A stretch of DNA of 64,000 bases from Antennarius striatus (taxonomy: Eukaryota > Chordata > Actinopteri > Lophiiformes > Antennariidae). Made by a program: the position numbers and the translations under genes. The stretch's first letter is position 1, and each line of letters begins with the position of its first letter. The notes below the pieces were generated by a model. That model was given only the letters and a program-made list of their open reading frames with translations, was not told where the DNA came from and did no database searches. The DNA is taken from positions 2,098,501 to 2,162,500 of the forward strand of contig NC_090797.1 of the NCBI RefSeq assembly GCF_040054535.1, written 5' to 3'. Below are positions 10,605-22,300 of this stretch, piece by piece.

Positions 10605-12528
10605 CTGAAAGACAAGTAACTTTAATCAGAGCGACTGATAAAAACTAACAAAAAAACATTTTTAAAGTGTAATGTGATAATTTAATCAAACATTATCTGC
10701 ATAAAAAGGGAAAAGCTGTTAGCATAATTACAAGCATACTGTGTTTAGGAACTAAAACATTAGGTTGGCTAGTGTCAATGTCAACAACTATGGGAGTTCC
10801 CTTCTCGTTAGTTTCCTAAAGGTAAAGTAGATGATTGTTCGTCTGGGTTCGGACACTGAGACTGAGTGGAGCTAAAATGTGTAATACAGCCATTGACCAC
10901 AGGAGGGCAGTGTCACCGGACATGTGTTCATGTCCGGTGGTCGTTCAAAATAAAAGCATCAAACGAACCGGAAATATGTTCGATTCAATTTCACGGGAAA
11001 AGCACGACCAAAAACTGGTGACGAGTTTTTAATGTTTTTACATCATTTCTGAACGATTGTTACCGTCCTAATAAGTATTTGTAGGGAGTTATAAGTGAGG
11101 ACATTCATAAAGAATAAAAATCTGATAGATTCTTGTATAAAAGTGTTAAAGTTGTGGAGTAAATCTACTGGTCAAAACCAGGAAGAAGATTCAAACATTT
11201 TCAAATAAAGCATTGTTTTTCTCCATAAAGCCAAAGAATTTTTTTTAAAATAAAACCAAAACGGCCCGGATGCATATGTACCTGTAGCTTTGCGAAATCT
11301 CGCAAAGACAGACGTTTTTTTTCTTTCTCCATGTCATCTAATCAATAAAAAAAAAGTCAAACTTTCTGTGCCGCCCGGTACATAATGTCCCACGGACAGG
11401 TTCCGGGTCGAGACCCGGTGGTTGTTACAGAATTTTTCCAAATAAAACATCTTTCAGACTCCGAAATGAATTAAAAACAGCAGTAACGTACCAAATGACG
11501 CCCGGAGCGGTCCGCGGCCCGGGGATCAGGGACCCTTGTTTTAGCCACACTAGGGCCCCGTATCTTTTTAAAAACGGCAATTTTTGTTGTTGCGGTTTCT
11601 CCTTCCGTCCACACGACAGCGCAGATATCCGGGACGAAAACACAACTTTTGGAAACGCCGGCCAAAGTGAAAATGTTTGAAAACACCGCGTCTGCGGTTC
11701 GTCGTGCGGACGCTGTGTCCGCAACTTTTCCTATCCGGGGGGCGTGTCCATGGTACGAAAACTGCTGTGACGTCATGCATGTGACCCCTGTCTACATGTA
11801 CACACAGAATGGACGGAGATAAAACCGGATATTCTCTGACGTATAAAAGCTCCCCTGTTCGACACTTTAATATTTGTTTGTTTCATTATGAGTCATAAAG
11901 TTCACATCATTCATTCATTCATTCATTCATTCATTCACGTTCCTCGCCAAAGACGCTGACGCCAGTTCCGGGTCAGACCGGGGTGTGCTGCCCCCTGGTG
12001 GAGAACTGATGGAGGTTCTCCTCCAGGAGGAACGGGGTGAATCCCCACACGTCCCGGTCCTCTCTCCTGTCCTTCTCGGAGTCGTTCTGCTCATGAACGT
12101 GTTGATCAACGCACTGATGCGTTGTGGACGGATTTTTTCGGAGTGTATTTCTATTTTCTTTCCTGGACATGCGCCTGCTGGACTCACCTGAACACTCACA
12201 TTAATCATACTAGACCAAACAAGCGTTACATTTTCATACAACAGAACTACTTCCGTTCACAACAGGAAGTACCAAAATAAGAGCGTCAAATAATTACGCT
12301 TAACATTTATGATCAATATCATTTTGCCAGTAAGACGGAAGTACATATTGGATATATTTGAGTGTAGTCTATTACCAGCATTAGGTTGTTCAGCAGCGTT
12401 CTCATCCGGCGTCTGTGGGCGGAGAAAGGTGCGTCATCCGGGTTCCGTAATGTCGTATTGACCAATCAGAGAACACTTGAGCGTCCAGGTCCGACTGGAG
12501 AACTGGCGTCAGCGTCCAGAACGCACTA

Positions 12529-12752
12529 GAATTTACAATTATCCACAGCTTTATTGTTCACAATTATTTCACGCGTCATAAAAACATTGGCATTTATGGT
12601 TATATTGCAAATCTGCAAATGAAAATTGTGGACAGCAGAGGAGCAATTGCATTTTATAATGTCAATATAAAGAACATATACTAAAAAGAAAACAATTGTG
12701 TCCTTGAAAAGACCAATCATCAGCATCATAATCCAGGACTACAAGGCATCTT
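12529..12752 (-). pseudogene. Terminal fragment of the array: stmp1 3' UTR only
   Basis: It begins with the unit-start sequence and AATAAA-containing 3' UTR and matches units 2-4 to about 12752 (CTACAAGGCATCTT). It then breaks into unrelated DNA before any coding exon. It marks the right edge of the tandem amplification. Confidence 0.8.
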
Positions 12753-14640
12753 CATCAGAATTTTTTTTTTCAATGCGGGGTGAGAAAAGTAGCGTCTTCA
12801 AAAAGATCAGGCATCATGACTCTGGTTAAATCGTTCTGTGCATCAGCATAATAGCTTTGTTACAGCTGAGAGCCATCAATTATCAGTGAGACTCATCAGA
12901 GAAGAGTTCAGAACATACTGCATATGGAAAAAGAAAACACAACCATGAATTGTATCCAAAGCATTTTACTTCCACGTCTCTCTGGGTAATCAATTAGAAA
13001 AGAATATCATGATTGATAATAATGTGATAGGAAGACATGAAAACCAAACGTGACAACACTGATTTAACTTGGAGCTGCGAAGTTCAACCACAAAATCACA
13101 TGTTTATTGTCTTCTCCAGTTCTGAAGTCACAAAAATTTTCACATAAAATTCCACGAACTCCCGCAGAGACGAGTTGTAAAACTTTTAAAAAGATGTGTG
13201 TATAACTATCGGCTTTTAAAGTGACATTGTACTGCCTGACATTAGGTGTCTCTATTTACATTGGCGACAAAAACTCGGCAAAACCTCATGTTTGAACAGT
13301 GAATTTAAAGCTATATCTAGATACTTGTTAACTTGTTAGTTTAACTCGGTGTAAAAGCTGAAAACATGTATAAACAGTGATCTTTAGCACTACTATTATG
13401 TTTTCTAATCTACTCTTGTTGCGGCTGACGAATGACTTAATTCTAATGTGGTCCTTTAGGACTGGATTAAAATCGCTAAGCAAGACATATAGCTAGTGTT
13501 CAGTTCTCCCAGCGGATATCTTACATATTGAAAATATTTTGAGTGTAGTCTATTAAGAGCATTTAGCTTGTACAGCAGCGTTCTCATCCTGCGTCTGTGG
13601 GCGGAGAAAGGTGCGTCATCCGGGTTCCGTAATGTCGGATTGACCAATCAGAGAACACCTGAACGTCCAGGTCCGACCGAGAACTGGCGTCGGCGTCTTA
13701 GGCGAGGAACGTGAATGAATCAATATACAGTATAAACTTTATGAGTCATAAATAAATCTTAAAAAATAAATTGAGACATCACTTTAAGACATTACATCCC
13801 AATCATATTGATTAGCCGCTGGAGTTTTTTCAGGGGAAACGTTCTGAATGTCGCCAACAATCAACCTGCTTTGTGAATGCTGCTTCAGTAAAGGTGGAAT
13901 ACCAAACTGCCCACCACCATAGCAGAATAGCTGAAACATTGAGCAGGAGCAGCATCATGATCAAATCCCGCTTTGAAAAGCTGTGACTGCCTAAACGAGC
14001 TCATTGAAGCCATTAATCCTGACTTCATTTTTATAATTTTTTTTAAAAAAGCACAATTTTTTAAAATTCATTTTTATTTTGTAGGTTTAAGTGTTTTATA
14101 TATCGTGCTCCTTAGTTAAAGTTACTAAACTGGATTTGAATTTGTTATTATTTTATTTTAATTACTATTATTTTTCAGTATCAAATTGTGCAATAAATTG
14201 GTCAAAAATGTTTGGAGTTTAACCAACAATTTTCTTTTGTCAATTTTCAACCAAATTGATGTACAGCACTTAAAATCTTTACTGCAACAGATTTAAAATA
14301 ATGTCAATAAAATTATTATTTGTTGTGAGTTGAACTATTTCCTTTTTTACTTTTTGTTTTCTACAACAATTTTATAGAGATAGTATATTATTTACAGTCG
14401 CTGCGGAGATTGGGGGCGGGGCGTGACAGAAAATAATTGAGAAACACTGTATTAACCTCAAAATCTAATTTATCATGCTTTACTCTAACTCAATGATCCA
14501 TAAAATATGATCCATTATTTATTTATCCGCTTCGAATTGATAAAGCTGCTGCATTTTATTTTTGGTCTCCCTCAACAGCCTGGGAATCCCGAAGGAGGAG
14601 TGACTAATCGATCCCAGATATACATTCAGTCTGTTAGTCC
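12753..14640. other. Intergenic, A/T-rich, no gene recognised
   Basis: Outside the MITE fragment at 13.5-13.7 kb, this stretch holds A/T-rich unique DNA. At 14410-14455 there is a G-rich motif with TTGAGAAACACTG, typical of degraded repeats. No exon with supporting splice sites or recognisable homology was found on either strand. Confidence 0.5.
13522..13712. mobile_element. Truncated MITE retaining the intact right terminus
   Basis: The sequence matches the right third of the array MITE (TTTGAGTGTAGTCTATTA onward, including GGGCGGAGAAAGGTGCGTCA and GACCAATCAGAGAACAC). Unlike the array copies, it ends in a full inverted terminus (13681-13712) followed by GAATGAAT, the complement of the ATTC tract at the left end. 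It lies about 770 bp outside the array and is therefore an independent insertion or a remnant. Confidence 0.6.
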
Positions 14641-14658
14641 ACGTCAGCGGTTGGCTGC

Positions 14659-14769
14659 TTTATATAGCGACCATTGGGGCGCGGTTATCCGTACAACTTC
14701 ACACAGCGGTGGTTCGGTTTGACAGCAGCGGGAGATCGCGACACCTCCACGGGCAGTGTCGTGACGTCA
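14659..14769 (+). promoter_or_regulatory. Core promoter of the plus-strand akr1b-like gene
   Basis: A TATA box (TTTATATAG, 14659-14667) lies about 145 bp upstream of the start codon, placing transcription start near 14690. A perfect CRE, TGACGTCA, is at 14762-14769 within the predicted 5' UTR, 38 bp before the ATG. The 14641-14700 region also contains a CCATTGG (inverted CCAAT) motif at about 14671-14677. Confidence 0.55.
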
Positions 14770-14807
14770 GAAACCGGTAGGACCACCTGTTGCTGGAGAG
14801 AGAAGAC

Positions 14808-17322
14808 ATGGTGCCTTCAGTGACGCTCAATACCGGAGCGGAGATTCCCATTGTCGGCCTGGGAACATGGAGGGTAAGACCGTAGGGGGTGAAGCCTTTA
14901 TGTTAGAACTACTTTATGTACAAAAGAAGAAAAAACTTTGCAGACGTAGATCAAAAAAAAGGCAAGACGTCATCTCTGTTTAAATTAAAAAAGAAATCTT
15001 TGTGGACCTACATGCAGCTGATTGGAGTGTAAAGATAAGAAGTCAGATTGAAAGAGTCAAACACTGACTGTACATTACCAGTGTGATATGCATTTGATGA
15101 CTGCAGCAGTGACGTGCGATGGGGTTCGTGAATGGTGAGGCACCGACGTCTTCATGATCACATGATCAGATTTACAACAGCTTTACTACAGTGCAGCTTA
15201 TTCACCATTTAATTAGCAACAGTGTAGAATATGGACAGGGTTAGACAGTGTGTTATGATAAAGTCTCATTGCAGAATTATTTACATATAAAAACTAACAC
15301 ACAAATAAGTATATTTGATTTTAAAAAAACGTAATGTTATTACCTACCTGTTAATATGTCAGGTTTACGTGTAAATGATGTCCATGCACCGCTCCCTCTG
15401 CACAAACAAACAAACGTCCAGTGGATTGACTTGAAACAGCTTTTGGATAACCATGCCCTGGATGACTGAGAACCTACACACGCATCAGTAACTTCTGGGT
15501 AGAAATTGCCCGTATCTTCCTTCAGTTTGTAATATGTAATCCCCCATCTGAATAGTCGAGTGGAAAAAAAAAATTGCTGCACTTGACTTAATGTAGATCG
15601 TAGCATTCCAGATGAAGGTATACGTTGTTTCAAAACCATCTTTGTGCATCCTAGAATCTCTATATTTATTAATCTCAACAGGCATTGGATGGACAGGTCA
15701 CCGAGGCGGTTAAAGCTGCCATAGCTGCTGGATACCGACACATTGATGGTGCCTTTGTGTACAACAATGAACACGAAGTTGGCGATGGAATTAAAGCCAT
15801 GATCGACCAGGGAGTGGTGAAGAGAGAGGAGCTGTTTATCGTCAGTAAGGTGTGGTTCAGTTCAAAGTGGTTTTTTATGTTTGATTCGCAGCCTTTCAAA
15901 TAGAAATTAGAATTAATCACATGTTTGACTTGTATTTCCACTTACCTTGGAGTCTGGTAGATTTGTCGATTAAAATTTCCTGTTTTCCCAGTTATGGAAT
16001 ACGTTTCATGTTCCGTCTCTGGTGAGGGGAGCCTGCAAGAAGACGCTCAGCGACCTGAAACTGGACTACCTAGACCTTTACCTCATGCATTGCCCCATGG
16101 GAGCAAAGGTTTGGAAAACCGCTGCATCCTATCAAACTCAGAATTGGTGCAAACAGTCAAAAACTTCCTCCAACTTGGTTTTTTCTTTGCGGCTGCAGCC
16201 TGGGGAGGAAGTGTTTCCCTTAGATGAACAAGGCAATTTAATTCCTGACGACAGCAACTTCGTGGACACTTGGGAGGTAAAATTCTGTCACAGGCTCAAC
16301 ACCGATTCTGCCAATAGGTTGTAGAACTAAATGCAACGCTTACACCAGTGTGCAATGTGTCTGAAGGCGATGGAGGCGCTGGTGGATGATGGTCTAGTCA
16401 AGGCTATCGGCGTCTCCAACTTCAACAAAGACCAGATTGAAGCCATCCTCAACCAACCAGGTCTCAAGTACAAACCAGCAACTAACCAGGTACGAAATGA
16501 GAACAAGATTCCTCCAAATGAAAGAAAGACTACAATCGAAGCTAAACGAGACAATCCTTCAGATCGAGAGCCATCCATACCTGGCCCAAGAGAAGCTGAT
16601 CGACTATTGCCATTCGAAGGGTATCACTGTGACGGCGTACGCCGCCATGGGCTCCCCTGGCCGACCCTGGTGAGAGGGTCTTTTCTTCATCAGATCTCGT
16701 AGAGAACTATTCCATCTTGGCTCGACTACTTTGTCCTGATTCATCTCTCTTCATACAAACAGGGTTACGCCTGAAGATCCGTCTTTGCTGGAAGAACCCA
16801 TGATCAAGAGTATCGCTGAGAAGTACAATAAGACTCCAGGACAGGTCAAGAAAAAAACAATACCCAAGAACTACTCAACTACTAGAAATTCTACCTAAGT
16901 TTTTTTGCCTTTTGTGGGATGTAAAGTTGAATTTGATCGTATACCTTATTTTTCTCACCAGGTTCTCATCAGGTTCCACGTCCAGAGGAACGTAACCATT
17001 ATTGTCAAGTCGGTGAACCCTAAACGAATCGTGCAAAACCTTCAGGTACAACCGATCCGAAAACTCGAGATCCTGATTCATTGTTCCGATCCAGTCAAGT
17101 CATTCTAATATTTTTAATTCTTGCAGGTGTTTGACTTTGAGTTGAGTGAAGAAGAAATGAAGATGCTGCTGAGCATGAACAAGAATTACAGAGTGTTCCC
17201 AATGCCGTGGTGAGTCTACAGACGGTCCATCATGGTTACTGTCCCTACAGATGTGCAGTAAGTGTTCTTTTCTCCACAGGGGCACGAAACACAAAGACTT
17301 CCCCCTGAATGCAGAATACTGA
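14808..17322 (+). CDS. Aldo-keto reductase family 1 member B-like, divergent paralogue (10 exons, 316 aa)
   Basis: Exons: 14808-14873, 15682-15849, 15992-16108, 16199-16276, 16367-16489, 16563-16669, 16763-16844, 16962-17045, 17127-17209, 17280-17322. All have GT-AG borders, and exon sizes equal those of the minus-strand akr1b1 nearby. The product is a cytosolic (alpha/beta)8-barrel NADPH-dependent carbonyl reductase. The catalytic tetrad is complete: D44, Y49, K78, H111. GVSNFN (158-163), Y210 and W220 are also kept. Departures from aldose reductase include C112 for the active-site Trp (LMHCP instead of IHWP), AAM for SPL after Y210, and IVKSVNPKR for IPKSVTPER at the NADPH 2'-phosphate site. 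No stop or frameshift is seen. A polyadenylation signal AATAAA is at 17453-17458. The family call is firm. Whether it is a working reductase with altered cofactor or substrate preference is open. An AKR1E-like identity is the main alternative. Confidence 0.88.
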
Positions 17323-17452
17323 TTCCTGATACCTTTCGACTCAGATTCTGAGTAATTCCTACTTCCTTGGCTTGAACTCAATCGTCAAATTTAAGAATTG
17401 ATCCAATAGATGCACAAAATGCTGATTTATTGGTGTGTTTTAGCTGTGTTGG

Positions 17453-17458
17453 AATAAA
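17453..17458 (+). terminator. Polyadenylation signal of the plus-strand akr1b-like gene
   Basis: AATAAA, 131 nt after the stop codon, in GGAATAAAAATG context and followed by T/G-rich sequence. Confidence 0.6.
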
Positions 17459-17637
17459 AATGAAGGCGTTCAGTTTAAAAGCTCTGGATCGGTTTCATTC
17501 TTTGTAACTCCTCTGATGTCCCATCCTTCCACTGAGTTTCTAATCACTAATTAATAATCATTACGTTGAAGCTGTCAAAGTGCTCAAATGTGCAAAAACA
17601 GAAAAAAATTGCTTCGATTCATTTTCACTGGCAGGAT

Positions 17638-17643
17638 TTTATT
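17638..17643 (-). terminator. Candidate polyadenylation signal of the minus-strand akr1b1
   Basis: AATAAA on the minus strand, about 325 nt past the stop codon at 17967, lying 180 bp from the converging gene's signal. The two 3' ends therefore need not overlap. Confidence 0.45.
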
Positions 17644-17966
17644 CATGCCCTCAGTCCGGAAGTGAAAGTAACCCGTGTGTGAACACACACTTAGAAAGCA
17701 ATCTCTATGACACGAGTGACACACTGACACGAGTCGGTGTCACATGTTGAGTCAAAGAAAAGTTATTTGCAGTTTGCTAAGAGGTAACAAGTTGATTTAA
17801 AAACACGGCTGATCTGCTCTGACCGGCAAAAAGTGTTTCAGTCGTATCACCCAGCCCATCAGTAACATGCAGCTTAAAATAACGCCATTCAAGGCCATAT
17901 CAGGTGTGTTAGAGAATACCACGCCCCCAGGAAGTGCTATCTGATGGAAAACGTCGGAGTTCCTCC

Positions 17967-20900
17967 TCAGAATTCAGCGTGGAACGGATAGTCCTTGAGA
18001 TGTTGGCACCTTGACAGAGACAGTAAAACATTTGTGAAGGTTGCCTCCTGATATTTTAAGGCAACCAAGTGATTTCTAATCTTACATTAACAGGGCGCAA
18101 GTTCTCCACTTCATGTCGAAATCCAGCAGGATCTGGATGTCGCCCTCGGTTAGCTCAAAGTCGAACACCTGCCGAGATGAAAAAGGTGTTCGTACCCGAG
18201 CAGAACGAGAGCTAATCGTCCAAAACATCTGAACGAGTTCTGGGATAATTACCTGGATATTCTGGCGGATGCGCTCAGGTGTGACCGACTTGGGGATCAC
18301 TATCACGTTCCTCTGGACGTGGAAGCGGATCAGGACCTGGTGGGACATGGACAGGATGTGAGGTCACGGCTCACAGTAGTTTATTTCCTCTAGTAAATGT
18401 GACGGTGTTTTACCTGAGCAGATGTCTTCTTGTACTTCTCAGCGATGGCTTTAATAGTCGGGTCGTTCAGCAGGGAGGGGTCGCCCGGTTTGGCCCTGCA
18501 GTTTAAATAAAAACACATAAAACTCAACAGGACTCAAACGCATCTCGAGCTGCGTTAACCAGTAATGTCCTTATTTAAAAAGCCACATAAATTCAATAAT
18601 AACTGATAAATCAATGATTCTTCAGCCCGCAGACAAAAACCAGAACGACTCTCACGCGCTAAAGCCGACGTGACGGATGTGATGTGGTTTAAAAAAAAAC
18701 AACAAAAACGCTGAGCTGGCATTATTAAGCGTGAGCCGCTTCATGGCCCCGACTGCGTTAATGTTTGCTGTTGTTGTAATGTGGTTGCAGTTGCCAGGGC
18801 AACAAGAGCTCTCACCAGGGACCGTCCGGGGAGGCAAAGGGGCTGTAGGCTGTGACCTCGATGCCCTGAGAGTGGCAGTAGTTGATCAGTTTGTCCTGGT
18901 TGAGGAACGGGTGACACTCCACCTGCAGTGACAAACATTCACACGTATTAAACTGCCTTTATGTACATCTTTGTTTCCTGGCTTTGACGTCTGAAGGTTC
19001 GTTTGTGAATATACTCGACACGAGCCAGCAGCAATCTCTTCTCGTCTAACATCATTTCAAGGGATAAATAATCTCATATTCAGTGGATTTGAGTCTGTTT
19101 TTTCCATCTTTGGGTGGTTTAAAGACCAAAAAAACAAGTAATTGAATATCAGCAGAGTAATTGAATATCACAACCTGATTGAAACCAAACAAGACTCTGA
19201 TTATGTGTAATGGTTCTAGAGGAGAAGGTCAGCCCGGCTGAACGGTTCAGCCCCGGGGGGAAGAGCTGCTTCCTCCCGTTAATAATCAACAAGACGCGGA
19301 CGTCTCGCACCCGATTGGAGGAGACAGACGATGCCTTTCCTGCCTCTTAAACCCCAAAGGAAATTCTGCTTCTTGGGAGGCGCCGATCATAAACACACCG
19401 CCACTAAAGCTGAACTTTAGACTTTCATTTAAATCAAGTTTGATTTTTATTGATATGAGGGCAATTTAACGTACACACAGGTGTCTTAGGAGTACCTGGT
19501 TGATGGCAGGCTTGTATTTGAGGCCTGGCTTGTTGAGAATGGCTTCAATCTGATCCTTGTTGAAGTTGGAGACACCGATAGCTTTGACCAATCCGGCGTC
19601 CACCAGCTCTTCCATCGCCTGAAGTAAAATAACACCCATCAGTCTCGCTTGAACTTGAACTTCTTATGTTCGGGTCGCTCCGGACTCGACTCACCTCCCA
19701 CGTGTCCACGAAGTTGGTGTCGCTGCCGATGGCCAGTCCCTGGCTGTCCAGAGGTAGCATATCGCCACCGGCCTTAAAGAACGACAACAAGTGGGTTTAC
19801 AGAGGCTTTGATACCGACGAAGAGGTGTGAACTTCAATAAACAAAGAATGAAAACATTTCAAGAAGTGATGGTAAAATCAGGACACCTACCTTGAAACCG
19901 ATTGGCCAGTGCACTAAATAGAGGTCTAGATAGTCCAGTTTGAGATCACTGAGAGTTTTCTCAAAGGCAGGCCTGACCATGGACTTCTCATGGAAGGTGC
20001 TCCACAGCTACGATAGGATCGACGACACCACATGATAGAGAACCAACAAGCAAACAAACATCAGTTTACCTGTTTATGTCACACAAATAAAGGATATACC
20101 TTTGTATACCATAAAGCCTCACCTTACTGACAATGAACAGGTCTTCTCTCTTCACCACGCCCTGCTGGATCATGGCATTGATACCCTCCCCCACCTCCAC
20201 CTCGTTCTTATAGATGTACGCCCCGTCGATGTGCCGGTAGCCTGAGGCGATGGCCGCCTTCACCGCCTCCGCCACCTGCCCAGGAGGAGACTAGCAGCAG
20301 GAAATGGTTAGAAGACAAAAGTTAATAGTTGATAGAAAGAATACTCTAGAACTGGGGTGGATTCAGGAGAAGTTAGCGAAAACGAAGCAACATTCTGAAC
20401 TCTAAAGGCTTCTCTAGTTTGAACAAGAACCGATGCAGTAACAGACTGCAACATCCAGGGACACCCTTGAATTCAAAATTTTACCCTGGCCTACTTGCTT
20501 AGGTCAAAGATCAAAGCTAGTGCTCTGACCTACTGTCATAGATCAAAGCACCAGCTTTGATCTACGGTCTTACTCACACTGGCCTTCTCCCCCGTCTTTC
20601 TATCTTATCCAGTTCCTGAGTGTACAAAAGTTGAAATTTGACCTTGACCTAGTTTTCTCAAGGTCATCATCTCTTTCATCCCCTTTGCCCGAGTGACGTG
20701 CTTTTTGTTTCATCTTTCTATCTGCAACGGCTGAGAAGATATTTGGTGGACTAACGGACACACAAACGCTGACAATTACAACAAATCACAGCTTTGAAGA
20801 GGGATGTAATAAATGTATGCAAACAGATGCATTTTATCATAAATGAGCAACACTTTGACCACACAGTCAAACTAACACCAGCACCCTCCTCAGATAATTG

Positions 20901-21194
20901 CTAACAGACGATAAACAGGCGTAGTTAACCGATCGCCGATGCCTGCTCCTCAGACGACTGGTACCTTAAAGCCCAGGGAGAGGTGATGTTCCAACGAATA
21001 AGTCACGTTTGTTACGGGGTTATTTCGCGACAGGTGCAAAGAAATCCGGTTATTTATCAAGTATAACACAATTAAATGCTAATATGTTTAAAAAATACAC
21101 GCACACGCCCAGTTTAAGAAGCCTCTGGTAAGCTAATACCCCACAGCAGATAGCTTAACTGTGCCGGTGGCAAGTTAAGGTATGACCGAAGAAG

Positions 21195-21259
<65 letters not shown>

Positions 21260-21323
21260 TCCACGTCCCCAGTCCCACACAGGGCATCTCCGCACCGGTG
21301 TTCAGCTTCACCGTCTTCGCCAT
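17967..21323 (-). CDS. akr1b1: akr1b1, aldose reductase-type aldo-keto reductase (10 exons, 316 aa)
   Basis: Exons on the minus strand: 21323-21258, 20290-20123, 20007-19891, 19772-19695, 19618-19496, 18922-18816, 18495-18414, 18336-18253, 18168-18086, 18009-17967, all GT-AG. The 316-aa length equals human AKR1B1. It reduces glucose and other carbonyls with NADPH in the cytosol (polyol pathway). Conserved features: [16 protein letters not shown] at the N-terminus, SPPGQV at 23-28, catalytic D44, Y49, K78 and H111 with W112 (LVHWP), [32 protein letters not shown], and the NADPH phosphate motif [10 protein letters not shown]. It ends [11 protein letters not shown]. Exon 1's donor lies directly against a (GT)n microsatellite. 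A dispersed repeat sits in intron 1. The start was chosen because it gives exactly the family's 22-residue first exon. Confidence 0.93.
20478..20790. repeat. Dispersed repeat in akr1b1 intron 1, shared with 35.7-35.95 kb
   Basis: AGATCAAAGC, AGCTTTGATCTA, GGCCT-TC, CGTCTTTCTAT, GAGTGTACAAAAGTTGAAAT and GACCTTGACCTAGTTT occur in the same order here and at 35.8-35.95 kb. The copy ends with the CGGACACACAAACGCTGACAATTACAA-type tail seen in fish retroelements (from memory). It contains several AGGTCA/TCAAGGTCA nuclear-receptor half-sites. The direction of the element is unknown. Confidence 0.6.
21201..21257. repeat. (CA)n microsatellite abutting the akr1b1 exon 1 donor
   Basis: About 28 CA units. 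On the gene strand exon 1 ends AAG and the intron begins GTGTGTGTG, so the 5' splice site is the first unit of the tract. Confidence 0.9.
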
Positions 21324-22300
21324 GACTGACTGAGTCCGGTAAAAACAAAGGAACTACAAAAGGAGAGGCGGAACAAAAGGAGCGGCCGTCGACGATCGAT
21401 TAATTACGCCTGTTAATGGAATTCAATCGGCCGCGGGTGAATCCGTCTGTCCCACAGGGAGACAACACGCTGCTGTCAGTCTGATCGGATTCGGGATCAG
21501 GTTCCGCAAACGCAAATAGTCCTGTTTATATTTAGAAGCTTCCGCGGTCTGGTAAAACCGGTGGATAAAACTGAATAACACCGTGACGTCATGCATTTCA
21601 ATTGTAAACACAGACCATAAAATCATCATATTTATGGCTTTGATAATCTGATATATCTTTCATATTCAACTTGTAAGATTGGAGACCACTAACTGTCAGA
21701 GGATATGATATATTTGTACAATAATATATATATAATATTTAAGCACAATTTATAACAACTTTAAGCCTTTTCGGGGTTTTTTTTTGGTCATGTCGTTCTA
21801 CCATTTGTCCATCAGAGGGCGCCATTACACCACTCACCAAATATCATGACTATGAAATATATTAAATGATGCGTAGACTCCACGCATCAATTCATATATT
21901 AAACAAAACGAGCAGTAATTGCAGGAAATAATTTATCACAGCTGTTTGCTTAAGGATTAAAACAAACCCTTTGATATCACTTTACTCATGAAAATGCTCT
22001 TGGATGAATAAATCATTGGGTTTACACGTTGCGCAGCGTGCGGCCTGCTTTAATTACTCTTTATTATCCTGACCGGGACATCCTCTTGGTGTTACCATCA
22101 GACTGTGGGCGACTCTTGTTTCACAGTGAATGTACAAACCAGCAGACAATCCTCAAACCTCAAGAGATGATTGAAAGAGGGAACAAATCCAAGGTGTCCT
22201 TTATTATTTGGAGACGGAATCAGATAAAACCTCACAGACCTTTAACTGAGTCATTCAGCAGTCTGAGCTGCTAGATAAGAGCGCCATATGGAAAAAAAAC
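21324..22300. other. Upstream of akr1b1; no gene recognised
   Basis: The first 100 bp upstream of akr1b1 is G/C-richer (AGGCGGAAC, AGCGGCCGTCGACG) and probably contains its promoter, without a clear TATA box. The rest is A/T-rich, with TATATATATAATA at about 21725-21740. No exon is supported. Confidence 0.4.

Larger units (their letters stand above)
1033..12752. repeat. Tandem array of about 2.5-kb units derived from the stmp1 region
   Basis: Units were delimited by the recurring start GAATTTACAATTATC at 1033, 5041, 7562, 10030 and 12529. Unit lengths are 4008, 2521, 2468 and 2499 bp, plus a terminal fragment of about 220 bp that breaks at 12752. Each full unit runs: stmp1 3' UTR, exon 3, exon 2, intron-1 sequence, a 3' UTR-like filler, an end of a long-TIR element, a hAT-like end, an (ATTC)n tract, and a MITE. 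Long blocks look near-identical between units 2, 3 and 4, so the amplification is recent. Units 2-4 share two derived changes against unit 1. The exon-1 region is replaced after position 1601, and about 1.6 kb (roughly 2150-3795) is missing. This makes unit 1 the ancestral form and units 2-5 its descendants. Confidence 0.9.
17323..17966. other. Converging 3' ends of the AKR pair
   Basis: 644 bp between the two stop codons. It contains the two predicted 3' UTRs and their polyadenylation signals. The sequence is not itself an obvious inverted repeat by eye, so the breakpoint of the inverted duplication has decayed. Confidence 0.5.

Noticed and set aside
1033..12752. CRISPR-like or satellite array
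   Set aside because: The period is about 2.5 kb with gene exons and transposon pieces inside, so it is a segmental tandem duplication.
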